The position numbers were made by a program, and so were the translations under genes. Below, piece after piece: positions 1 to 10,868 of a stretch of DNA of 28,306 bases; within the stretch, counting starts at the first letter, position 1, and each line of letters starts with the position of its first letter. The notes beneath the pieces are model-generated. The model did no database searches. It was given only the letters and a program-made list of their open reading frames with translations, and was not told the DNA's origin. Origin of the DNA: Priapulus caudatus (lineage: Eukaryota > Priapulida > Priapulimorpha > Priapulimorphida > Priapulidae); NCBI RefSeq assembly GCF_000485595.1, contig NW_014577964.1:209339-237644 (forward strand), written 5' to 3'.

Positions 1-118
1 GAGAGAAAGAAAGAGACAGCGAGACAAAGTGATAGCGCGAGCAGGAGTGAAAGAGAAAGGGGTGTGCGTGCGTGCGATTGTGCGTGTGTCTGCGTGTGTG
101 TGCGAGAGAGAGAGATCG
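1..118. repeat. GA/GT-rich simple sequence
   Basis: The window opens in imperfect GAGA sequence that passes into GTGTGCGTGCGTGCG and ends in GAGAGAGAGA. The open frames that run through it, from positions 29 and 64, owe their length to this low-complexity start and resemble no protein I know. Confidence 0.75.
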
Positions 119-642
119 TGGCTTCACGCGCACTTAAAAATCAAGACGAAACCTTCTGTTCGGAAATCGATCGCGCGCCGTATTTCGCAACGCCGCGAGT
201 CGGTGAACCCTTCAATTACGCCAATCCTAGAAAATCCTTGCAAGCCTACTACTACACCCCCCACACACCCAACCCAACACACCACTCCTCGACACGCGTA
301 CAACGTTCACCCACATGTTGCGACCTTAACGCTGCGAGCAAAGGGTTTAGGCGGCAAGCGGCTTGCTTATTACTCATCCCTTACTCGGCCTGCCGCGCAA
401 CCATCAACTGCGATCGGCGGCACTAGTAACGGAATTTGGCGAGGGTGTCTGGAGCATTGCCGACTACGAGATGACGCATTATCGCCCATGAAATTTTAAT
501 CGTGAAATCGAATTAAACGCTCGGGGAGAACCGCCTCGCCAGGCCGCCGGTGACCTGACCGTGTAATGGAATCGCGCTGCTCTCCCAACAGCCGCTGCCC
601 GCAGGCTCTAGCTGCTAGACACGTCGAAACACATATGCATCG
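119..642. other. No gene recognised
   Basis: This is unique-looking sequence of mixed composition. Overlapping open frames of about 120-156 codons cross from the simple repeat into it, but they have no recognisable domain and are not flanked by convincing splice sites. I see no RNA gene here. Confidence 0.5.
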
Positions 643-765
643 ATATATATATATATTACACACGCACACAAAATAATACATATATATATATATAATTATA
701 TATATATGTAATACAATATATATATATATATATATATATTGATATATATATTGCTATATAGATAT
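643..765. repeat. TA-dinucleotide tract
   Basis: This is a nearly continuous run of TA dinucleotides, interrupted by a short CACACGCACACA stretch and a few ATTA units. It has no coding potential. Confidence 0.9.
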
Positions 766-1783
766 ATCAAGGGATATTGTATGGACGAGTCAATGATCTG
801 GATAACACGTGTCCGACCAACTAGCCGTTTGTTTGGTCGGATCAACCGAATTCGATCCTCCGGAACTGACGGGTGGTTAGGTGGGTTCGAAGGCGATCCA
901 ATGTGGCGGCACGTGGTTCAGCCAATGTGTGACTACTTATGAACCTGTAATATGTCGCAGCGACAGTTCACCCGTTGTGTTTGCATTTGTCTGGGCAGAT
1001 CAGGATCAAGTGGTCCAGATCAGACGAATGCGTCCGAAACAAACACGCCAATCATCATTGCACCACTGAACTAGAACACTGGTTCTGGTTCAGCGCATTG
1101 CACGCGACACGACGACAGGTGCTGCCACCACAACAGGTGCGGCCATTACAACAGCTGATGCCACCACTACAGGTGTCAAGACATCTGTCAATTTTTTACC
1201 ATTGCATTATTTCGCCTCTTATTTGATTATCTCAAATTTGTGTGTGGTAACATTCGGCACTATAGTGCACTAAGCTACATTGTACACGCAAGGTGTATGC
1301 ATTATAGACATCTAAAAAGCATGAAAAGTACGATTGAAGTGACCTATAGCCATAGAGACCGGTTCGCACTGTTTGTGTGTGAAACGGGATCCGACAACTC
1401 GCTGGAAATTTGCATCATGAAGCTGACAAATGTTTCGGGTGAAGTTTGGACCGGGTATCTGTGGTCATTTAGCATGAAGAAAGTGTATGAGCGCTCTGGG
1501 GGGGGGGTATAAAAATACCCTCAGGTTTAAATAGCCAATGGCCTCCTACCCGCAATGTGAATCTAACCATACCCTAACTCATAATCCAGCCAATCAGATC
1601 AGAGAGCCGGTGGGGGAGGGACACACGAGTGCCGCCATGATAACGTGGTAATTATAAGCAAACAATTACAAGCGCGGTACGAGCAGTGACAACCGGTCAA
1701 TTAACGAGTAATTAACTCGTTCCGGCCGGAAGGGATCGCGCAAACACGCGTCAGGGGCGGCGGCAACGCTGCGAGTCGCAACC
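766..1783. other. No gene recognised; two small hairpins
   Basis: Several short open frames overlap here, the longest about 90 codons at 1240-1512, and none has a recognisable motif. Two small inverted repeats are visible. Nine-base arms at 812-820 and 833-841 (core CCGACCAA/TTGGTCGG) enclose a 12-base loop. GGGTAT/ATACCC arms at 1505-1520 enclose AAAA just after a run of G. The second also looks like a TATA box, but nothing downstream supports a promoter. Confidence 0.45.
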
Positions 1784-1868
1784 ATGATTGCAAGCTGTAG
1801 CTGCTGTGCGCAGTGTAGTGGCAGCCACCGCTGCGCGGCCAATGCGTGCCAAGACGCTTGCGTTCTCA

Positions 1869-2330
1869 CAGAACACGTCCCTCAGCCTACCACGCTACTG
1901 CGTAAACTTGCGTTCTCAGCAACATTGCTCCCAGAACACGTCTCTCAGCCTACCACGCTACTGCGTAAACTTGCGTTCTCAGCAACATTGCTCCCAGAAC
2001 ACGTCTCTCAGCCTACCACGCTACTGCGTAAACTTGCATTCTCAACAACATTGCTCACAGAACACGTACCTCAGCCTACCACGCTACTGTGTAAACTTGC
2101 GTTCTCAGCAACATTGCTCCCAGAACACGTCCCTCAGCCTACCACGCTACTGCGTAAACTTGCGTTCTCAACAACATTGCTCCCAGAACACGCCCCTCAG
2201 CCTACCACGCTACTGCGTAAACTTGCGTTCTCAACATTGAACAATGCAATATTGCTCCCAGAACATGTCCCTCAGCCTACCACGCTACTGAGTAAACTTG
2301 CGTTCTCAGCAGAACACGCCTGCGAGCTCC
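1869..2330. repeat. 63-bp minisatellite, about seven units
   Basis: Units begin with CAGAACACG at 1869, 1932, 1995, 2058, 2121, 2184 and 2259, with a partial unit at 2310. The first five spacings are exactly 63 bases. The sixth unit is 75 bases, with a 12-base insertion, and the seventh is 51 bases. Units differ by a few substitutions. Because 63 and all length changes are multiples of three, a plus-strand frame at 1784-2446 stays open for 220 codons and reads as a 21-residue repeat (core QPTTLLRKLAFS). A second frame is also open through most of the array, so openness is weak evidence of coding. I recognise no protein family. Confidence 0.9.
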
Positions 2331-2582
2331 GATGTGAAACACAGCCAGCACATATCATCGCGACGTCTTACGATGTAGTTGTATTACATGTCCACTGGAC
2401 GGATGTGGGTGATGGGGGGGGGGGGGTCGCGCAGCCTGCAAGATGACAGACAACTTGTACATCTGATAAACTCGGCTGCTTGTTTAGTTAGTTAAATCGA
2501 TACCGGGATCCAACAGCCTGGTGTTCATTCACCAGCCAGCATCCTCCCTCCCTGGTCAGTGTACCCGGTTACAGCACTAGTT
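2331..2582. other. Spacer between minisatellites; no gene
   Basis: This is non-repetitive sequence apart from a run of ten G at about 2415-2426. No exon or RNA gene was recognised. Confidence 0.5.
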
Positions 2583-2945
2583 CTGGTTGGTTGGCTTGCA
2601 ATATTGGTTGGCTGGGTTGCAATATTGGTTGGCTGGGTTGCAATAGAAGAGGGCTTGCTTGCAATGGTGGATGGCTGGGTTGTAATAGAGGAGAGTTGGG
2701 ATGCAATATTGGATGGTTGGTTTGCAATATTGGATGGTTGGCTTGCGATAGTGGTTGGCTAGGTTGCAATAGAGGGATTATAGTTAGCAATAGTGGATGG
2801 CTGGGTTGCAACAGTGGATGGTCAAGTTGCAATATTGGTTGGCTAAGCTGCAATATTAGATGGTTGGCTTGCAATCGTGGCTGGCTGGGTTGCCATAGTC
2901 GGTGGCCGAGTTGGAATAGTGAATGGCTGGGTTGCTGTAGTGTAG
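2583..2945. repeat. 21-bp minisatellite, about 17 diverged units
   Basis: The unit is built around GGTTGGCTGGGTTGCAATAT and repeats every 21 bases: GCAATA recurs at 2598, 2619 and 2640, and so on. Later units have substitutions but few length changes. Since 21 is a multiple of three, frames stay open on both strands. The plus strand reads a heptapeptide like CNIGWLG, and the minus strand reads a heptapeptide like QPSQPIL. This is best explained as a tandem repeat and not a gene. Confidence 0.9.
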
Positions 2946-3475
2946 AAGTACCCTTCGACGTGGCCTGTTCAGGCATCCCTCTAGCAGGCTCATATTTGTA
3001 GGCACCCTAGGAAACACATGTGGCAGCCACCACCTATTCCAGCATTCAAGGAGACAGCCAGGATGATCACCACGCGACATGTGAACCCTTCTGCTTCGGA
3101 CTCCTTGGAGTGAACGTGCAGGAAATGCAATCCACGTTTTGCCCCATTCCTCTGTGCGCATGCTTGTTCCGAGGAACCCTCACCACCCGGTTATTAGCTA
3201 GGGTTGAGAGAATGGACGTCTCAAATAGCAGGAGTAATTATTGTGTCTTAGCAATGCGAGCAGCAAAGGCAATCCCATCCTAGTGTGGGGTCGATGCATA
3301 CCCTCAAAGAAGACGTTTTACCAAAATTGCATAAATTGGTGCATTACGAAGTATTCCTAATAGTAAAAAAAAACACATCGAATTTTGACCAAAATCGCTG
3401 CGGAACAACGGAACGACTACCGTCCCGAGGTAGGGGGTTCACTTCCGGGAGAGGTTTGCGCGTGCGCGTACTCAC
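2946..3475. other. Probable intron sequence, no further exon seen
   Basis: This lies immediately downstream, on the minus strand, of an LRR exon, so it is probably the start of the following intron. I looked for another 72-bp LRR exon or an LRR C-terminal cap and did not find one. Open frames of 80-100 codons on both strands have no recognisable features. Confidence 0.45.
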
Positions 3476-3547
3476 AGCTTCTGGAGGTTGTCCAGGCCCT
3501 GGAATGCGCCCGGCTCGATCTCGGTGATGTCATTCTTGCTGATGTCT
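3476..3547 (-). CDS. LRR exon of a putative ADGRA-like receptor (second LRR)
   Basis: This is a 72-bp internal exon encoding one 24-residue leucine-rich repeat. It reads DISKNDITEIEPGAF then QGLDNLQKL, matching the LxLSxNxIxxIxxGAFxGLxxLxxL consensus. LRRs of this type form extracellular curved ligand-binding domains. The exon has an upstream acceptor (TTATCGCAG) and a downstream donor (GTGAGT). It begins with one base completing a Leu codon and ends with CT, so both borders are phase 2 and match the other two exons in the window. It would follow directly after the exon at 18747-18818. The family (ADGRA2/3-like adhesion GPCR) is inferred from the combination with the cap exon. The LRR assignment itself is much firmer. 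Confidence 0.82.
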
Positions 3548-3659
3548 CTGCGATAACAAACACGAAGAGGGCATTAGTGCAACGTACGCCGAACGGGAAC
3601 CAAACGCTTGCCGAGCTAACGCGTGCCACCTGATGTCAATGCCCAGAACATGGCACTTT
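3548..3659 (-). other. Intron sequence upstream of the LRR exon
   Basis: The minus-strand sequence leading into the LRR exon ends in a pyrimidine-containing acceptor. Nothing else is recognised. Confidence 0.5.
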
Positions 3660-3700
3660 AACCCCCCCCCCCACACACACACCACACATAAACACCCACA

Positions 3701-3744
<44 letters not shown>

Positions 3745-3802
3745 CACACATACACATACACACACACACATACACACACATACACTGTCACATACATACA
3801 GG
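3660..3802. repeat. C-run, CA and ACGC microsatellite
   Basis: A run of C passes into CA repeats, then about twelve ACGC units (near 3698-3745) and then CA/CATA repeats. The overlapping Cys/Val/Arg and His/Thr open frames on both strands are translations of this repeat. Confidence 0.95.
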
Positions 3803-4828
3803 CACTCGCGTGCGCACAGTTTGACAGGTTTGTTTTGCCTGCCTCTTTCAACACTACCACTCCGTGTTGCCAAACATCTACTCTGTACAAATAACAAGCT
3901 GTGTGACCGCAGAGTGAAAGACACGTGCCGGGGTTTATACAAATTGAAACCTCCATGCCCCCCCCCGCCGACGCCGCCACACCTCACTCCTCATCCCTAC
4001 TCACCAACCGTACTAGCGCCCCCCCCCTACCACCACCAAGAGAATTGCCACGCGTGCGTGTAAACAAGCGTTCTTAACTCTCGCCGTATTTTTTCAAAGA
4101 TAAAATAAAATCGATGTATTTACGTAATGAGTTCAGAGATAGCGAACAAAGGTCCGCGCCGTAACAAACAGTTTGCCGTGCCTAGCTGCCGCCTGCAGCC
4201 CGCGTGGAGCCGACCAGCCAGCTACCGAGCAATCGATACGGCGTCTCACCCGACAGGCCTGTCTGCTTATATGCATGCATGTACACGCGCCTCGACACGC
4301 CAACTATTTACCCGACGTACTGCTTGCTGGCTCATTACTCCGCAGGTGATCAGTCTAGGATAGTTTGATCATCTGTGCAGCAGGGCCGCCTGCACGCAGC
4401 GCGGGTCTTGCAGGTAACCCATCCGTCACTGCCGCTGACATCTCAATCAATCAGTCACTGCTGCTGATCTGTCGGTCACTGCTCACTGCCGCTGCTAACT
4501 CGGTCTCCGCCGTTAATCGGTTACCGTCGCGGATAGTCTAATCAGTCTACAGGTAATCAGCTATAGGCCGCTGTTGTACAGGTAGGTAAGGTGACTAGGC
4601 TGCATCGAGCGCGTGTAGTGCTTGGATGCGCCCACACACGCGCCGCTAACACACGCGCCGCTAGTACTCGTCGGCATCATCCGCAATGCTCGCGAATCGT
4701 CGCGCGACCTCCGTGAGTACGTCTGCCTCGATTGCACCGCATCTGTCGCAACCGTTCTGGTATCAATCCCCCCTTACAGCTCCATCCTCACTGCTTCAGT
4801 CTCGTTGGCTTAGTCTCGATGTCTAGTT
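3803..4828. other. No gene recognised
   Basis: This is mixed sequence with C-runs near 3957 and 4020. A loosely repetitive stretch at about 4380-4560 has GTCACTGC and GCTGCTGA/GCCGCTGA words recurring every 30-40 bases. No exon, RNA gene or mobile-element coding sequence was recognised. Confidence 0.5.
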
Positions 4829-4854
4829 CTCTCTCTCTCTCTCTCTCGCTCTCG

Positions 4855-4892
<38 letters not shown>

Positions 4893-4907
4893 TCCTCTCT
4901 CTTCTCT

Positions 4908-4955
<48 letters not shown>

Positions 4956-5004
4956 GCTCCCGCGCTCTCTGCCTCGCTCTCGGTCTCGCTTTCTCTCTCT
5001 CACG

Positions 5005-5035
<31 letters not shown>

Positions 5036-5296
5036 CTTTCTATCAGTCTTCCTCTCCCCCTCTCTTCTTTTTCTTTTCTCTCACTCTACCTCCCCTCTCT
5101 CTCCTCTCGCCTCTCCTTCTCGCTCCTCCTTCTCTCTCTCTCTCTTTCTCGCTCTCTCTCTCTTTCTCTCTCGATCTCCTCTTCTCCCTCTCCCTCTCTC
5201 TCTCGCTCCCTTTCCTCTCTCTCTCTCTCTTTCTCGCTCTCTCTCTCTTTCTCTCTCGATCTCCCTTCTCTCCCCCGCTTGCTCTCGCGCTCCCCT

Positions 5297-5328
<32 letters not shown>

Positions 5329-5680
5329 TGTCTCTCTCTTTCTCCCTGTCTCTGTTTCTCACTCGACCTTCTCATCTCTCTCGCTTCCTCTCTCTCTAAT
5401 CTCTCCTCTCTCTTAATCTCTCTCCTCTCTCTCCTCTCTCTCTCTCTCATCTCGTCATGCTCTCTCCTTTCTCTTGATCCCCTTTTTTTTTCTTTCTTTC
5501 TCTCTCTCTGTCTCTTCTCTCCCTCTCTCTCTCTCTCGTACTTGCTTTCGCGCCCCATTCTCTCTCTGCCTCTCTCTTTTTCTCTTTCTCTCACTCGACC
5601 TCTCCTCTCTCTCGCTTGGTTCCCCTCTCTCTCGCCTTCGCTCCCCCCCTCTCTCTCGCCTCTGTTCTCGCGCTTCACCA
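4829..5680. repeat. Long CT polypyrimidine tract
   Basis: About 850 bases are almost entirely C and T on the plus strand, mainly CTCTCT with interspersed CTCGCT, CCTCTC and TTTCTC. The 322-codon Ser/Leu frame on the plus strand and the 212-codon Arg/Glu frame on the minus strand are repeat translations and should not be annotated as proteins. Confidence 0.97.
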
Positions 5681-7245
5681 TATCCTACTTCCCTCAATGA
5701 CTGACTTACTCACACCTAGCAGTTAATTAGACATCCGTACGCGCGCCACAGCCTCGGATATAACTCGGACAAATACCGCGAATTGTATTCAATTAAATAA
5801 AAACTTTCCCTCAAAGGGCGGCGGAGAGCGAAAACGCCTATATACACAGCGCACATACGGACGACGCATGAAATGTACGGCTCTTTGACTGAAAGCCTCA
5901 CAGCCGGATGAATGGAAAGCTCGTACAATGCAATGGCTTCGGCTGGACGTTTGTTTCTGCGTTAGGCCTCATTAGTACTAACCACGCACGTACACGCACG
6001 CAAGCTGCACACACGGCGATCTCACCGCGAAACCGAGAGAGAGAGGACGACAGAGGAGAGAGGTGGGAAAGGGCGAGGGGACAGGCGAGTGAGAGTAAGG
6101 GGCAGAGAGAGCGTTCGTTGCGGTGTATGCGTGCTGCCATGCTGTTCGTGCTGCGTCTGCGTGGTGCGTGTCGTGCGTGCGTGCGTGCGGCGTGCGTATG
6201 TGCTGTGCAGTGAGAGAGGGCATGACTCTATAATAAGGAAGTTTGGCGGTCGTTGGACGGCGGTCGTCGAGCCACGCGTTCGGCAAAAAAACATCGTATC
6301 GTTTGTGCTGAGAGTGTAACAGAGCGGATTCTATACCCGCCCCCCCCCCCACGATCCTCCCCGCCGTCCACGTCCCGCACATCAGTGCAGCGCAGTCAGT
6401 CGTTGACATTTCCACTCACGCAGCGGCTCTTCCGAATGCCTGCCCGCCCCGTTGACTGTTGACGCAGCAGTAGGCTTAACCCAGCAGGCGACTCACTCAC
6501 GCGTACAACAGTTCAAAACCGCGCCGACGCAATAATCTGTAATATAGCTGGGAAGGTCGCGTGTACATACGCACACACGCACACGCATGCAGGAGCACGC
6601 ACGCACACTGCACCGCGCATGCGCACCCAGCCACGCCACGGCACGCCGCAACACGCCGCACGCACCCATAATACGTAGAACGCACGCGCGCAACACACAC
6701 CACAGTCACACACACCGCACATACATACAACGCACGCACGCACGCACGCACACACGCCGCGCGCACCCGTCGCACACACACTCAACTCATCCCTCCACAC
6801 GCGTAGGCCGCGGTTTACGTGGCACGATGCGTATAATACAGCTTTAGCTCGGTAACACACTGCTCGGCGGCAACGCTGCCACGCATCTGTCGCCGCATCG
6901 TGACAACGACGCAATCACGACGACAGTTGCTTCATGCAAAGCAAAAAAAACAGGCAGGGCTACGACCGCGCCATGGACGCGCAGCAGCTAGGCAAGCTCG
7001 TGTTACTCGTCAACCGACTTCGTCGACGCGTGCGAGGACTTGTGCGCGTAGTCTTCACGACATTCTGCTGTGACCGTGTTACAGCAATGGACATCAAGGA
7101 GCCTGATAGAAGCCGTAATCATTTCGCTAATTACCGAGCAATATCCGCGCCAATACACACGCGCCGCCGCGGGTTGGTGCGGAGTAAAAGCTCGTGTACT
7201 CTCCAGCGATGCTATATGAGAGGGAGAGAGGGGTGGGTTCCACGT
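5643..7245. repeat. Duplicated block A, copy 1 (A1)
   Basis: This block of about 1.6 kb recurs at about 13628-15127 in the same orientation. The copies align end to end and differ mostly by one- to few-base insertions and deletions, with A1 about 100 bases longer. An 83-base part (5863-5945) is identical to 13839-13921. The block contains CGTG and ACGC microsatellites (about 6165-6200 and 6575-6760) and no recognisable exon. It ends at CACGT, after which A1 enters a 41-bp minisatellite while A2 enters a C-rich minisatellite. The high indel content suggests uncorrected long-read sequence or an old non-coding duplication. Confidence 0.9.
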
Positions 7246-7289
7246 GCATATCCACGGTCTTGTGCGGAGGAGGGTTGGTTTCTCATGTA

Positions 7290-8530
7290 CCATCGACGGC
7301 GTTGAGGGAAAGGGTCGGTTCCTGACGTATATAACGGTGGGGCTTTACGAGGGACAGGCCGTCGGTTCCTGATGTATATACAGGGTGTTACGAGGGAAAG
7401 GGTCGGTTCCTGATGTATATACAGGGTGTTACGAGGGAAAGGGTCGGTTCCTGACGTATATACAGGGTGTTACGAGGGAAAGGGTCGGTTCCTGACGTGA
7501 TTATACACGGTTGTTGACGAGGGATAAGAGGGTCTGAGTTCCCTGATGTTATATCACGGTGTTACGACGGGAAAGGCGTCGCGTTCCTCATGTATATATA
7601 CACTGTCGCATGTACGAGGAAAAGGGTCGGTTACCTGACGTATATACACGGCCTGTTACGAGGGAAAGGGTCGGTTCCTGACGATATATACACGGTGCTT
7701 ACGAGGGAAAGGGTCGCGTTCCGGTGACGTATATACAGTGGTGTTACGAGAGAAAGGGGTCGGTCTCCTGAGTATATACACGTTACGAGGGAAAGGTCGG
7801 TGGATTTCTGACGTATATAACTGTTCTGTTTACGAGAGAAAGGGTGGTTCCTGACGTTATACACGGCATTTACGAGGGAAAGGGGTCGGTTCCTCATGTA
7901 TATTACACGTGATACGAGGAAAAAGAGGTCGGTTCCTGATGTATATACAGGTGTGTTACGAGGAAAGCGGTTCGGTTGCTGACGTATATTACACGGTGGT
8001 TACGAGGAAAAGGGTCGGTTCCTGACGTATATACAGGTGTTATCGAGAGAAAGGGTCCGGTTCTGACGTATATAACACGGCGATTGTACGAGGGAAAGGG
8101 TCGGTTCTGACGTATAATATACACGCGTGTTACGCGTGAAAGGGTCGCGTTCCCTGACGTACTATTAACAAGGTGTTACGACGGGAAAGGGTCGAGTTCC
8201 TGACGTAATATAACACCGTGTTGAGGGAAGGAGCGGTCGGTTCCTGACGTATATACACGGTTGTTACGAGGGAAATTAAGGGTCCGGTTCCTGGAGCGTA
8301 TATACACGTTGGGCTGTTACGAGGGAAAGGTCAGGTTCCTGACGTATATACACGGTGTTACGAGGGAAAGGGTCGGTTCCTGATGTATATACACGGTGTT
8401 ACGAGGGAAAGGGTCGGTTCCTGATGTATATACACGGTGTAATGAGGACTGTGGTGGGTTCTGGTGTATATACACGGTGTAATGAGGGGGTGGGTGGGTT
8501 CCTGCAGTATATCTACGGTGCTATGAGGAG
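7290..8530. repeat. 41-bp minisatellite, about 30 units
   Basis: The clean unit is 41 bases, starts CGAGGGAAAGGGTCGGTTCC and continues TGATGTATATACACGGTGTTA. Copies begin at 8361 and 8402, and earlier ones run back to about 7300. From about 7480 to about 8340 nearly every unit carries single-base insertions or losses. From 8340 to 8440 units are near perfect. Units after 8440 diverge by substitution. As 41 is not a multiple of three, no frame stays open. Confidence 0.93.
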
Positions 8531-8735
8531 AGATGGGGTGGGACGTTCGTGTACAAACTTCCGCAGTCCTATAAGGAGGGGAGTTTATGTAAGAACATCC
8601 CGCAATCCTATGAAGGGGTTAGGGAAGAGAGTATACGCTTACATCTCTACCAAGGGAAGGGGAGAGCTCATGAAGGTCCACAATCCCTACAAGGAGGACG
8701 CCCTACCTTACGTTTATCCTCGCTGCACGATGTGG
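8531..8735. repeat. Degenerate extension of the minisatellite
   Basis: Three loosely related segments start CCGCAGTCCTATAAGGAGG, CCGCAATCCTATGAAGGGG and CCACAATCCCTACAAGGAGG, and they end near TTACATC/TTATCC words. They look like a decayed tandem repeat next to the 41-bp array. A plus-strand frame spans part of it but is not recognisable as a protein. Confidence 0.55.
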
Positions 8736-9102
8736 TGCGAGTGGTAGGGATGTTCTAGGCGGCCTCTTATCATTCTCAGCAGGCTTGGGAGTCAACAACG
8801 CGTACAGTACAGTACGGCCCCCACGCATGGTACTCTGGTCCCATAAAGCCTTCATTAGGCAAACCGCTACTGCATATACATGTAAACACTAGAGTCGAGA
8901 GAGACTGCGAGGCATGGAGAGCGAATTAATGCTCATTAACTAGCTCTCTGGTGATGATGTCCAGCGACCACTGGTACTCCACTCATGACATGTGTGTGTG
9001 TGTTGCGTGTTTGTGCATAGGAATACGGTCCAAACGTCTTCACGCAAGGTTGACTTCTGAAAACATCGGTCTAGTCCGAGCGCGCGCTGCAAGAGGAGGC
9101 GC
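8736..9102. other. No gene recognised
   Basis: This is unique-looking sequence with a short GTGTGTGTGTG run near 8992. No exon or RNA gene was seen. Confidence 0.5.
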
Positions 9103-9354
9103 GGTGCTCTCTCTCTTCTCTCTCTCTCCTCTCTCTCTCTTCTCTCTATCGTCTCTCATTCTCTTTCTCTCACTCTCTCTCTTCTTCTCTCTCTTTCTTT
9201 CTCGCGCTATCTCTCAGTCTATCTCCCCCTCCCTATCTCCTTCCCGCCCCTCCCTCCTCCCTCCCTCTCTCCGTCCGCCCCTCTCTCTATTTCTCTCGCT
9301 CTTTCTCGTCTTTCTTCGCTCTCTCTTCTCTCTCTGCTCTCTCTCTCGCCTCTC

Positions 9355-9404
<50 letters not shown>

Positions 9405-9428
9405 TCTTCTCTCTCTCTCTCGCTCTAT
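9103..9428. repeat. CT polypyrimidine tract
   Basis: This is a CTCTCT-dominated tract with interspersed CCTCCC and TTTCTC, ending in a short TATATATAT run. The Ser/Leu and Arg/Glu open frames here are repeat translations. Confidence 0.95.
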
Positions 9429-10829
9429 ATATATTCGCATCTTCCCTAGATACCTCTGCCCCTACTGCATACATCCCTCGTTCGTCTATCATTCCTGTCG
9501 TTCCTTTATACACCCCTTTCCTTCTCTTCCTGCTGAATCCTCCCCTCGTCTCACCACCACTCTTCCCCTCTCGCCCTGCTCCACCCCTCCCTCCTGACTT
9601 CATACACCCTGCTGATCAACACAATCTGTGAGAGTTTCTATCAGCGGCAGTCCTTTGAAGTTCGACCGACTTTCATCATTACGTTATAACCCTCTCCTTT
9701 ATAGGCGGGTGAGCGGCCAAAGCGCTCTAGTCGAAATGAGTAGACGCGACCGGCGGTTGTTTGTGAGGAAAGAGGGAGACTGAAGTGTTGTGGGGGGTGT
9801 GTGTCGGTGTGTTGTGTCCCCGGGTGTGTGTGGCTGTGGTGGGGGGGATAAGGAGAACTATACGTATCAGCACGCCGCACGCGCATCACCACAACACTAG
9901 GTCGTGTTGGTGTCTCGAGGACAACGGACATAGAGAAAAGCGGTAACACTCGTGGCAGTTCAACCACCCGTCTTTACGGCCCCGCCTGCGCCGCTCGCTC
10001 CACGCGCTGCCCCGCCCCCCCATGCGTTCCCATAACCGACGCCCCAACTGTATTGACCACCACCCCTTTTTACCCGTGCCATGCACTCTTTAACTTACCA
10101 TTTAACAGCCCGTCCAAATCGCTTGCCCCGCTTTCCCTTCAACCCCCACCCTCCGTCCTAACGGCGTGCCCTTAAAACTCCAACACCCATCCAGTCCGTT
10201 TACACCCCTCGGCTTGCACATCTTGCCCCTCGGTCGCCCGCTCCAACCCTTGCAGCAGCTCTGGCTTCTTCCGCCCCGCTGGCCCTTCCCGCCCTCCCCC
10301 GCCCTAACTCGCGCTTTCACCGTACCCCGCCTCTCCGGCGGCGGATTTGATGCTGTGTAACAAAGTTGAAACGTTTCACTGAGCTGTCCCGGATCGAGTC
10401 AACACACCACACACACACACACACCGGGTATACGGGCGGCCAGCTCAGATCGACAACGCGCCGCGAAATAAAATCGATGTTTTTCTTGTCACCCGAGACA
10501 GCGTCGTACATCCGTGTAACACGAACAGTGCTGGCCGCCCCGCCGCCCCCACGTTCCTCATGCTACGGTGCATAAACCCATATATACCTCGTGATGTTAT
10601 TATACGTACACATGCCGTTCAAGTAACTCGTTATTGTCGGCGCGCGTTTTGTACATGTATACGAGTGATGACACGGTCTAGCATGCCCGTATGTTTGCCT
10701 GTATACGCCACCGCACAACAACGCCAACTCGCGCCACGTTTACGATATACACACACACACAATATATATATGTGCATGCGATCACTTTGATAAACGACAA
10801 CAAAAGCATTGCATGACATATATGTACAT
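9429..10829. other. No gene recognised; C-rich stretch
   Basis: This contains G-runs and GT repeats at 9790-9850, a strongly C-biased plus strand at about 9960-10350 and a CA repeat at about 10405-10425. Open frames of 60-110 codons occur on both strands with no recognisable motif. I see no splice-bounded exon. Confidence 0.5.
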
Positions 10830-10868
10830 CGCATATACAATATATATATATATATATAATATATAATA
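10830..10868. repeat. TA-dinucleotide tract
   Basis: This is a short, nearly pure TA run within a wider AT-rich stretch. Confidence 0.85.

Noticed and set aside
643-765. A possible origin or telomere-type sequence in AT-rich tracts
   Set aside because: These are plain TA microsatellites. No TTAGG or other telomeric arrays occur in the window.
4732-5700. A 322-codon Ser/Leu frame and opposing Arg/Glu frames of up to 212 codons
   Set aside because: They are translations of the CT/GA tract, with no complexity, start context or domain. The same applies to the frames at 8951-9631, 23267-23831, 25625-25960 and 26148-26537.
7290-8530. Regularly spaced repeats that might suggest a CRISPR array
   Set aside because: The whole 41-bp unit repeats with no unique spacers, there are no cas genes and the genome is eukaryotic. 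It is a minisatellite.
10102-10360. Opposed open frames in the C-rich stretch, considered as a gene
   Set aside because: Strong C bias on one strand removes stop codons. No domain, signal or splice borders were seen.
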